Below are positions 58,102-64,000 of a stretch of 64,000 nt of DNA, piece by piece. The stretch is taken from positions 135,634-199,633 of the forward strand of contig NZ_JBFAJC010000018.1 of assembly GCF_040655075.1 (NCBI RefSeq), in the 5' to 3' direction. Below the pieces are notes generated by a model. The model was given only the letters and a program-made list of their open reading frames with translations, searched no databases and had not been told where the DNA came from. The stretch's first letter is position 1; each line of letters starts with the position of its first letter. The DNA comes from Actinoallomurus sp040655075. GTDB lineage: Bacteria; Actinomycetota; Actinomycetes; Streptosporangiales; Streptosporangiaceae. Both the position numbers and the translations under genes were made by a program.

Positions 58102-58569
58102 GTGAGCAGCGTGAAAGAGCGGTTGCGGAAGCTGTACGCGAACGGGTGCGAGTTCACATGGACAGGCCAGATCTGTCACGTGGCCGGCGAGCGCGACTGT
58201 CACAGGTGCATCCGCGTGCGCGTTTGGGGCGCTGGGAAGAACAGCAGTGCGCTCCAAGCGGACCTGTTGTCAAAGGCGGTCTTGCCGTGGGGGTGCGCGA
58301 CCGATTGCAACTATCCGACCCCAAAGGACGTGCGGACGGTCATCGACTATGCCTTGGCGCACGGTTGGGATCCACACCTCATCGGTGGAACATTCTTCCT
58401 GAGCGAGAGTGGACACGCTTCCGCGTTCGAACTGGCCGACTTCCTGCTCACCGATCGCCTTCGGGACGAGGGAGCGCCGGACCCGACCACACGGGTGTTC
58501 CGCGCCTTCGATGAAAACCCGATACCGCCGATCCCGGCTCCGTCGGTCAAGCCCTCGCCCGAAGACTGA
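58102..58569 (+). CDS. Hypothetical protein with cysteine-rich N-terminus
   Basis: A 155-residue protein from a GTG start with GAGG nearby. The N-terminal half holds five cysteines (ANGCEFTWTGQICHVAGERDCHRCIRVRVWG, WGCATDCNYP), suggesting a zinc or redox site. The second half is DVRTVIDYALAHGWDPHLIGGTFFLSESGHASAFELADFLLTDRL. The tail is Pro-rich. I do not recognise the family. It lies in the accessory right-hand region. Confidence 0.5.
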   Translation: MSSVKERLRKLYANGCEFTWTGQICHVAGERDCHRCIRVRVWGAGKNSSALQADLLSKAVLPWGCATDCNYPTPKDVRTVIDYALAHGWDPHLIGGTFFLSESGHASAFELADFLLTDRLRDEGAPDPTTRVFRAFDENPIPPIPAPSVKPSPED

Positions 58570-58680
58570 CCTGATCGCTCCGGCACCATGGCGCCCCTGC
58601 CGGTCATCCCGTCCGCGGTCGTCCCACCCGCCGAGCACTCGGCCCGGCCACGCCGCTCAGCGACACCGGTGACCGATGTG

Positions 58681-59133
58681 TCAGGCAAGCTCCGTACGGG
58701 CTACGTCGAGGAAGTTGGTTTTAGGTCCTTCTAGGTAGTCCCACATTGATACGTCGGCCGGTTCTTCCCATAGGACATCATTAGTTGCCTTGACGTATCG
58801 GCGTGCCTGTTCGTGGAGCGTCGGCGTGAACAGGATGTGGATGACTCGTTCGCAGGCCCAGAGATCGTCCATGACGTTCTTGGCAGCTGTCACCCACTCG
58901 GAGCTGCCGTCACGGTCCTCAGCCAAGCGCTCTGCTCGCTGGGCGATCTGGATGAATTGGCGCAGGAGGTCCAGTTGCTCCGCTCGGCGCGCCTCGGCCA
59001 GCGCTTTCGTCTGCCGCTTGTCTTCATTGCGGTTAGCCTGCCGTTGGGTGGTGAGCTGGGTCAGATAGGACAGACCTCCGCCCAGTACGACCCCGATCAT
59101 GGATGCCACTGACACCCACATCTGTGCCTGCAT
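58681..59133 (-). CDS. Membrane-anchored helical protein of unknown function (copy 2 of 3)
   Basis: A 150-residue protein: N-terminal helix (VSVASMIGVVLGGGLSYLTQL), then a charged coil-like segment (QRQANRNEDKRQTKALAEARRAEQLDLLRQFIQIAQRAERLAED) and a helical domain (DDLWACERVIHILFTPTLHEQARRYVKATNDVLW). Same architecture as 46827-47333 and 62589-63071. Lower GC than the main block. Unknown function. Confidence 0.6.
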   Translation of the reverse strand: MQAQMWVSVASMIGVVLGGGLSYLTQLTTQRQANRNEDKRQTKALAEARRAEQLDLLRQFIQIAQRAERLAEDRDGSSEWVTAAKNVMDDLWACERVIHILFTPTLHEQARRYVKATNDVLWEEPADVSMWDYLEGPKTNFLDVARTELA

Positions 59134-59447
59134 ATCGGATATTTATCAGGAATCACCGACCCCCGTACGGCAGGTACGCGCAATCCTGGTGGACACGCGC
59201 GGAGGGCTATCCGTCCGAAGCCATCTTGCCGCGTTGGTTCACGCCAAGCGGCACCGAGTTCCGTGGTGGCGAGGAGACGCACCGGTCACCGGACCGGGAA
59301 GGCGACCGATCCGAGGGGATCGGCATCGATGACTGTGCCGGGGCGGTGACATTCGTACTGATCGACCGTGGATCGATGGATCTGCCGAGCGACCCTGCGT
59401 TCCAGCGAAGCTTGCATCACTGAAGCAAGCCGAGCGAAGGAACGAAG
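59134..59447. other. Intergenic region without a supported gene
   Basis: About 310 bases. Several short open readings occur on both strands, but none shows a recognisable protein pattern or well-placed ribosome site. The AAGGAAC at about 59435 belongs to the gene at 59448. Confidence 0.4.
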
Positions 59448-60167
59448 ATGGCGCAGATCACCTCCCCCGTCGCGGCCGGCCGGTCCGATACGAAGGCCGC
59501 CGCCCCAGAGGCGCGCCCGCAGTCCAACGGCGGGGAGTTGCTGGGCAACCTCAAGCCGCTGGTGGTGGACGTCGCTCTCCCGGTGGGTTCGTACTACCTG
59601 CTGCACAAGGGCCTGGGTCTCGATCTGATCACCTCGCTCGCGCTCAGCAGCGTCGTCCCGGCGGTGCGCGCGATCGCCGACGCCGTCCGTCACCGGACCT
59701 TCAACGGCCTGGCGGGCCTGATGCTGCTCGTCAACGTGGCCGGGATCGCGCTCAGCTTCGTCACGGGCGATGCCCGCCTGATGCTGGCCAAGGATTCTGG
59801 CGTCAGCAGTGTGATCGGCCTGAGCATCATCGTGATGGCCCTGCGCGGCCGGTTCTTGATGTCGGCCGGTCTCAAGCCCTTCATGACCAAGGGGGACGCG
59901 GCGAAGATCGCCGCGTGGGACCGGTTGTCCGCCGGATCGGCTGCGTTCGGTCGGCTCGAGCGCCGCTTCAGCCTCGTCTGGGGCGGTGCCCTGCTAGGCG
60001 AATGCGTCGCCCGCCTGATCGGTGCCTTCACTCTGCCCGTCGAGACGATGGCCTGGCTGTCCAGCGTGATGCTGATCGGCGCGATCGCCGTCGGCATCGC
60101 CGTCGGCGCGGTCGCCACTCAGCCGATCGAGAAGATGATCGAGGCTGAAGCCGCAGCCGCCGCCTGA
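59448..60167 (+). CDS. VC0807-like integral membrane protein
   Basis: A 239-residue protein with about six helices: LLGNLKPLVVDVALPVGSYYLLHKGLGLDLITSLALSSVVPAVRAIADAVRHRTFNGLAGLMLLVNVAGIALSFVTGDARLMLAKDS, then RFSLVWGGALLGECVARL. This matches VC0807 family proteins, small membrane proteins related to intracellular septation-type proteins, role unknown. The ATG has AAGGAAC upstream. It is followed after 42 bases by a broken gene. Confidence 0.75.
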   Translation: MAQITSPVAAGRSDTKAAAPEARPQSNGGELLGNLKPLVVDVALPVGSYYLLHKGLGLDLITSLALSSVVPAVRAIADAVRHRTFNGLAGLMLLVNVAGIALSFVTGDARLMLAKDSGVSSVIGLSIIVMALRGRFLMSAGLKPFMTKGDAAKIAAWDRLSAGSAAFGRLERRFSLVWGGALLGECVARLIGAFTLPVETMAWLSSVMLIGAIAVGIAVGAVATQPIEKMIEAEAAAAA

Positions 60168-60209
60168 CCCGCCGACCCGCGACCCCCGACGCGGAAAGAG
60201 GACACGACC

Positions 60210-60345
60210 ATGCGCGCCAAGGGCATCAACTACGGCACCGGCTTCTTCCCCGGCGGGCAGAACTCACGGAAGGTCTTCGAGCCCGACGTCGTACGTCGAG
60301 ATGCAGATCATTGCCGACGATCGGGCACGCAACGGGCACGGCGCA
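60210..60345 (+). pseudogene. N-terminal fragment of a TIM-barrel-like hypothetical protein
   Basis: The ATG has AAAGAGGA upstream and encodes MRAKGINYGTGFFPGGQNSR, then KVFEPDVVRR. The expected continuation (R)EMQIIADD appears in another frame from 60303, implying a two-base deletion near 60300. After IADD the similarity stops at the 19-bp repeat (60322-60340). The intact family is about 300 residues, so most of the gene is gone. Confidence 0.5.
60322..60340 (+). repeat. 19-bp direct repeat, copy 1
   Basis: CGGGCACGCAACGGGCACG is identical to 63187-63205, in the same orientation, 2,865 bases away. In copy 1 it sits exactly where the broken TIM-barrel gene loses similarity. The sequence reads as SGTQRAR or RARNGH, motifs I associate with the tails of actinobacterial integrases, so it may mark an old integration scar. 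Confidence 0.6.
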
Positions 60346-60593
60346 CCACCAGTTCAACGAACCTCAGTGGCCGCCGCTCGTACGAAGTCTCCGACCCGTT
60401 CCTCTGAGCAGAGTCCCGGCCACCGCGACCAGACTCGCAAGCGCACCACCCATGCCGATAGTGGATCACACCCATCTCACACGAGCGGTCCGCATTCCGG
60501 GTCCTCTCCGCCCACCGTTTCTGTCCAGGCGAGCCCGCATCGCCGCCGGCCTTGCCCCAGTCGCCGCGGACGGCGTCGCACCTTCCCTCCGAC

Positions 60594-60701
60594 TTCTGCG
60601 CGAGGTCCTACCGTGATGCCGTCAAGGGCGGCGGCAAGTTCCCCGCCGGCAAGGGCGCCTACATGGACGCGTGCCAGGAGGGCGTGGACGTGGCGAGCTG
60701 A
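60594..60701 (+). pseudogene. C-terminal remnant of a small secreted protein
   Basis: The frame ending at TGA 60699-60701 reads FCARSYRDAVKGGGKFPAGK then GAYMDACQEGVDVAS, which looks like the cysteine-containing end of a small exported protein. No start or signal peptide is found in frame upstream, where the sequence (60350-60590) has no supported gene. Treated as a fragment. Confidence 0.35.
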
Positions 60702-60821
60702 CCGCTTCTGCGGCTGCTGGGGAACGATGATGAAGTGCCGACTCCAACCCGGTGGATATGGGCCGGTGTGCAGCGCGTGACGATCTCAGAACTGTCTCGC
60801 CGAACCCCGCGCTTTACAGCA

Positions 60822-60866
60822 GGGAATTCTCCGCCCCGAGCAATGGTCTCGACGCGGAGAATTCCC
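60822..60866 (-). terminator. Long inverted repeat downstream of the secreted peptide gene
   Basis: GGGAATTCTCCGC (60822-60834) is perfectly complementary to 60854-60866, with a 19-base loop that itself contains CGAG/CTCG. It lies 12 bases past the stop of the minus-strand peptide gene and can serve as its terminator. The AT content of the stem is unusual here. Confidence 0.55.
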
Positions 60867-60878
60867 AGTTCGGGTCGG

Positions 60879-61130
60879 TCAGCGCTCCCACAGATCCCAT
60901 TTGCCGGTTGAGCTCGGGTAGCACGCGAATTGGGTGTAGCCGCCGTTGTTCGCCGGATCGGAGGTGTCTTGTACTCCGTCCACCTGGCAAGCGAGCAGGT
61001 TCGGGTACCCGCCTCCGACTATCGTCCATTGTCCGGGGGCGGCGGAAGCGGTGCCCGTGCCCAGTGAAATCGTGGCCACGGCGGCAGCGGCGATCAGGCC
61101 GGCAGCGGCGATAGAGCGCAAGGACTTCAT
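60879..61130 (-). CDS. Small secreted cysteine-containing protein
   Basis: An 83-residue exported protein. The signal peptide is KSLRSIAAAGLIAAAAVATISLGTGTASAA. The mature peptide of about 52 residues begins PGQWTIVGGGYPNLLACQVDG and ends FACYPSSTGKWDLWER, with two cysteines likely in one disulphide. The ATG has AGGAG seven bases upstream. Probably an abundant small secreted protein typical of filamentous actinomycetes; function unknown. Confidence 0.7.
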   Translation of the reverse strand: MKSLRSIAAAGLIAAAAVATISLGTGTASAAPGQWTIVGGGYPNLLACQVDGVQDTSDPANNGGYTQFACYPSSTGKWDLWER

Positions 61131-61566
61131 GTTTCTCTCCTCTGACGGGGAGCCGTTGGCCGAAAGGGCCATCGGCTCCTTGCGTGTCGTTACGTGGAGT
61201 CCGATGCCCACTACAGTGGCGTAAGTTCGCGGTGTTGTGGGATTTTCTGTGAATATGCTGGTCAGGCCGCCGATAATTTTCTGTCGACGTGGTCCGTGAG
61301 CATCCGGATCGCCCGTCCCAGCCGAATCCGATGGCACCGTCACCGTCAACAAGCCGGTGGGGCATCCACTTAGCCCCGGTCTCGACCAGGGCACCGATTT
61401 CTGGAACGGCAAGCGCTCCTAAATCTCGCTGGGCATCCCCATCGCGCATGGCGGAGGAAGCTGACAGGGATGGGTGATGGCCCTCACCGAGACGGGACCG
61501 AGTCGCTGTGGTGACCGGGTGAGCCGCCGGGTCGACCGGTGTGGCAAGCGCTGACATGCTGAGCCG
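61131..61566. other. Intergenic region with a possible gene fragment
   Basis: About 435 bases. Near the middle, a plus-strand frame (about 61300-61422) reads ESDGTVTVNKPVGHPLSPGL then DQGTDFWNGKRS and a stop, which looks like a C-terminal coding remnant without a start. I cannot name it. The remainder includes the 5' region of the secreted peptide gene. Confidence 0.3.
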
Positions 61567-62295
61567 ATGGGAATGTTCAACCGGGCGAAGCCCGAATCAA
61601 AGCACTACACCGGGCCGGGGTGCTCGGCGCACGGGCCTTGCCAGGCGCTGGGGGCAATGCGTCCGGAGGTGCGGGACGCGCAGCTGTCCCTGATCATCAG
61701 TCGCCAGCAGGACGGCGGGCTCGGGTCCGACCCGGTTGCCACTGACATCGGCGAGGGGCTGTCCGCCGTCCTCGTCGTCAAAGCCGGGGCACGCCGGCGC
61801 GACGGCGCACACGAGGCGGTGACGGTGGCCCAGCATGCCGCAGCCCAGTGGGGCGCCGACCCCGGCGCGCTCTGGCTTCGCGCGCTGACGAACATGCGTC
61901 AGGACAAGCTCAACATCCGGGCGTTCGACACCAACGTCGGCGTCAAGATGCACGTCGTGAACGGCACCGGCTGGCCCGCTGTCGGCCAAGCGCTGCGCGT
62001 CGAGGAGGTGCTGGGCACCTCGCTGCCGAACGGCGCGATCGTCACCCTGCCCACCAACAACTCCTTCATCGCTCTGCCGATCCAGTCGCGCCGAGCGCTC
62101 AACATGATCCCGTTCCTGATGCAGACGAGCCAGCAGTTGATGAAGGGCGATCCGGCACCGATGAGTGACGGCGTGTTCTGGTACTCCCGCGGCCGCTTGG
62201 AGTCGATGGGCGTCACCCTCAAGGGCGACAAGGACTTCAGTATGAGGTTCTCCGGCGCGTTCAAGCAGATGCTGGACTCCCTCCCGCAGAGCTGA
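61567..62295 (+). CDS. Hypothetical protein, possibly DUF1444/YtpQ-like
   Basis: A 242-residue soluble protein. The segment IGEGLSAVLVVKAGARRRDGAHEAVTVAQHAAAQWGADPGALWLRALTNMRQ followed by a conserved-looking hydrophobic core resembles the general pattern of DUF1444 proteins, and NGAIVTLPTNNSFIALPIQSRRALNMIPFLMQTSQQLMK suits the second repeat. The match is by eye and weak. The N-terminus has two cysteines (GPGCSAHGPCQ). Single gene. Confidence 0.5.
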   Translation: MGMFNRAKPESKHYTGPGCSAHGPCQALGAMRPEVRDAQLSLIISRQQDGGLGSDPVATDIGEGLSAVLVVKAGARRRDGAHEAVTVAQHAAAQWGADPGALWLRALTNMRQDKLNIRAFDTNVGVKMHVVNGTGWPAVGQALRVEEVLGTSLPNGAIVTLPTNNSFIALPIQSRRALNMIPFLMQTSQQLMKGDPAPMSDGVFWYSRGRLESMGVTLKGDKDFSMRFSGAFKQMLDSLPQS

Positions 62296-62588
62296 CCAGC
62301 CGACAGCGCCGCCTCTCCGGGACGGACGGCGTCCATGGTCGTTCTGGATAATGCCGAGTGGTGACCAAGCTGGGCATCCGCGAGGCCAGGGTGTCGGTGC
62401 CGAAAACGTTCATGCGATGAGGCCCAAAGTGGATCTACCCGCGCAGGCCAACGTCGTGAGCACGGCGGGACGCATCGCGGATATACAAGGCGACCCAGCT
62501 GACCCGCCGGGTACGGACCCCCAGCAAGATCAGAGCCCTGACCTGGGATCTCGTCCCGGCCTGACTGGAAATACGTCCGATGCGGTGC

Positions 62589-63071
62589 TCAGAGCTCGAT
62601 GCGGGGACTTCGACCATTGATACCGAGGTCGTGACGGACGGCCTGTCGCAGCTCGTCCAGGCTGTCGCCGTAGGCCATCAGCGTCGGCTCGTACTGGGCC
62701 AACTGCTCACCTTGGCTGATGCAGTCCCGGAGCGTTCGCAGGCTCCGGTAGACGTTGTCTGCTGCCGTGATGACAGGTTCGGGCGCCAGGAGAATGACGT
62801 GCTCTCGGGCCTGGGTGATCCGGGCGGAGCGGAATGCGCCGCGGGCTGCAGACTTGCGGGTGAGGTCTGGTGCGTGCTCGCCGAAGGAGACAGCACGCAG
62901 GGCCTCGTTCGCATCGTGGAGAGCTGACAGATATTGGACGTAGACATCCCGTCGGGCGTTCAGCGACTGTCCGGCGCGTTCCCGTCCTGAGCGCAGGTGA
63001 TCGGTCAACAGTCCTGAGCCGAGGCCGATGACGGCACCAACGACGGTGGACAGTACAGAGATCCAGGACAT
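62589..63071 (-). CDS. Membrane-anchored helical protein of unknown function (copy 3 of 3)
   Basis: A 160-residue protein: N-terminal helix (ISVLSTVVGAVIGLGSGLLTDHL), charged segment (RSGRERAGQSLNARRDVYVQYLSALHDANEALR) and helical domain ending RQAVRHDLGINGRSPRIEL. Third example of the architecture found at 46827-47333 and 58681-59133. Sequence identity among the three is low, so they are analogous or anciently related rather than recent duplicates. Confidence 0.6.
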   Translation of the reverse strand: MSWISVLSTVVGAVIGLGSGLLTDHLRSGRERAGQSLNARRDVYVQYLSALHDANEALRAVSFGEHAPDLTRKSAARGAFRSARITQAREHVILLAPEPVITAADNVYRSLRTLRDCISQGEQLAQYEPTLMAYGDSLDELRQAVRHDLGINGRSPRIEL

Positions 63072-63186
63072 GCCAGGCGAGTCTACGGAGCGATGAGACG
63101 AGTCCGGCTGTCTGCGGCGAGCTCAAGCGCTCGCAGAAGGCCACAGAACCCCGGTGACGCGGGCGACGGGAAGCCTGGTGAGCGAG

Positions 63187-63205
63187 CGGGCACGCAACGG
63201 GCACG
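63187..63205 (+). repeat. 19-bp direct repeat, copy 2
   Basis: Identical to 60322-60340. Around it two frames read ERAGTQRAR and SERARNGHA with a stop soon after, as in the ends of integrase-like proteins, but no integrase body is present upstream. Together with copy 1 it brackets the segment carrying the secreted peptide, the DUF1444-like gene and helical protein copy 3. Confidence 0.55.
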
Positions 63206-63287
63206 CGTGAGCGGGATGCCGGTCATGACGGTCATTTGACGGTGGGTATCAGTACGATCCGCGCAACGGTGGTCCCCTGAGGCGTCG

Positions 63288-63824
63288 ATGGGAGCAGATG
63301 GCGTGGGCGTGCTGTTCGATTACTTCCGGGCACCCGATACGGAGGCGGCGCTTCGGCTGCTTGATCAGGGTGATGATGTACCACGTGGCCCGGCGACCAT
63401 CGGTGCGGGCGTGGATGCGTTGGATGCGTTGGATGCGAAAGGTATCGATCCTTACGTCATCCTCGGCCAACTGGTCGGACTGATACTCGCTGTGCCGTGG
63501 AGCATCGATCTGGTCGAGACCGTTGGCGTGTGGCCGCCAGAGGAGACGAAGCCACGGTCACGGGAAGAGATCGAGCGGCTGCCCGAAGAGTCTCCATGGA
63601 ACACCGGCCCTTGGCTGGAAGAACTCGGTGATCGGATCCGTGACGCGCTCGCCGACGTCGATGACTCCACACTGCCCTCGGTCGCCGATGAATGGGCCCG
63701 GATCGAGGAGTTCGGCGGTCATATGGACGCGGCACACGCCCTGGACATCATTGAGGGCTTTGTGGCTCTGGCCCGTCGCGCTCGCCAGGCAGACGACCAG
63801 CTCTACTGCTGGATATGCCTGTGA
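63288..63824 (+). CDS. Conserved hypothetical protein
   Basis: A 178-residue acidic protein. Features are VLFDYFRAPDTEAALRLLDQGDDVPRGPATIGAGVDALDALDAKGIDPYVILGQLVGLIL, EELGDRIRDALADVDDSTLP, and a cysteine near the end (YCWICL). A three-fold GGATGCGTT-like tandem repeat in the DNA encodes DALDALDA. This resembles actinomycete proteins found near secreted toxins and could be an immunity factor, but no toxin is adjacent. It ends just before the IS end. Confidence 0.55.
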   Translation: MGADGVGVLFDYFRAPDTEAALRLLDQGDDVPRGPATIGAGVDALDALDAKGIDPYVILGQLVGLILAVPWSIDLVETVGVWPPEETKPRSREEIERLPEESPWNTGPWLEELGDRIRDALADVDDSTLPSVADEWARIEEFGGHMDAAHALDIIEGFVALARRARQADDQLYCWICL

Positions 63825-63829
63825 GCTAA

Positions 63830-64000
63830 GTGAGTGTTTGAGAAGTTGATCTCATTCGTATTCCAGGGGCCGTGGTCCGGTTCGGGTGGTGGGTCGGCCG
63901 CGTGTCAGTCGGCGGACCATGGTGTTGATGGCGGCCCAGCGGATCATGGCTTCGGAGGTGGCCGGGTGGCGTTCGTAGTCGCGGGCCAGGCGGCGGTGGG
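63830..64000 (-). mobile_element. End of an IS5-like insertion sequence
   Basis: The element's transposase-distal end lies within about 30 bases of the transposase stop. GAGTGTTTGAGAAGTTGAT (63832-63850) has the look of the terminal repeat used by these elements, and CTAA just before it (63826-63829) is a plausible target duplication. The other end is outside the window, so neither can be confirmed. Confidence 0.5.
63852..64000 (-). CDS. IS5-like transposase, C-terminal part, 5' end outside window
   Basis: The visible 49 codons read HRRLARDYERHPATSEAMIR and WAAINTMVRRLTRGRPTTRT, ending in PRPLEYE. This is the C-terminal end of IS5/ISL2-type DDE transposases, where YERHPATSEAMIRWA contains the conserved region after the catalytic glutamate. 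The gene runs off the right edge, so integrity cannot be judged. Confidence 0.85.
   Translation of the reverse strand, partial: HRRLARDYERHPATSEAMIRWAAINTMVRRLTRGRPTTRTGPRPLEYE

Noticed and set aside
59103..59423. A 106-codon plus-strand frame in the gap before the VC0807-like gene
   Set aside because: No recognisable protein pattern and no ribosome site; it may be random open sequence.
63410..63445. Tandem GGATGCGTT repeats as a possible CRISPR or regulatory array
   Set aside because: They lie inside a coding frame and simply encode Asp-Ala-Leu repeats; no spacers are present. No CRISPR array was seen anywhere in the window.
1..64000. tRNA or rRNA genes
   Set aside because: Scanning by eye for the conserved T-loop pattern GGTTCGAATCC with a paired acceptor stem gave no candidate; a covariance search would be decisive.

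Overview
The window is 64 kb of very GC-rich DNA (about 70% by eye) with strong third-position G/C bias, frequent GTG and TTG starts, GTGA/ATGA start-stop overlaps and promoters of the TTGACN / TANNNT type. Gene content points to a soil actinobacterium, most like the Streptosporangiales/Thermomonosporaceae or streptomycetes: many ECF sigma factors with membrane partners, LacI-controlled glycoside hydrolase loci, a P450, F420-type LLM oxidoreductases, DUF3311/symporter pairs and FBP proteins. The genus assignment is inference. I saw no rRNA, tRNA, CRISPR array or replication origin.

0.0-3.2 kb: the 5' part of a secreted AA10 lytic polysaccharide monooxygenase, an ECF sigma factor overlapping a membrane propeller-like partner, and a cupin gene. 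3.2-4.6 kb: an IS1341-type (tnpB-only) element whose right end supplies the stop codon of the neighbouring gene. 4.6-16.9 kb: a carbohydrate locus. A minus-strand operon encodes a solute-binding lipoprotein, two permeases, a secreted GH30 enzyme, a Gfo/Idh/MocA dehydrogenase and a PmoA-like protein. It is divergent from a LacI regulator followed by cytoplasmic GH3 and GH42 enzymes. A LacI-type operator lies between the -35 and -10 boxes of the operon promoter. The likely logic is extracellular depolymerisation, ABC import, intracellular exo-hydrolysis and sugar oxidation/isomerisation, repressed by LacI.

17-31 kb: a secreted propeller-like protein, a second sigma/membrane-partner pair, a divergent ohr/TetR pair with two operators, a frameshifted sigma-partner-like gene, a secreted 5'-nucleotidase, a permease/TIGR03943 pair, a PNPOx-like protein, an AtuA-family gene with a repeat-rich linker, and a PLP dehydratase. 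31.5-40.5 kb: an HSP90-like ATPase translationally coupled to a giant TPR protein, a free-standing UTRA protein, a RelE/Phd-like toxin-antitoxin pair with its operator, and a P450 unit divergent from a TetR gene.

40.5-53 kb: a wall-anchor-like protein ending exactly at LPVTG, an FBP protein, a GT2 enzyme, a type VII secretion-like substrate, a zone of decayed genes, three more ECF sigma factors, and a serine-hydrolase-like protein that lacks its catalytic serine. 53-56.7 kb: a tightly overlapped operon (DUF3311, sodium:solute symporter, TIGR04076 protein, LLM flavin oxidoreductase) divergent from an XRE-cupin regulator. 56.7-64 kb: an accessory stretch of orphan genes, membrane-anchored helical proteins, decayed genes, a 19-bp direct repeat and the end of an IS5-like element.
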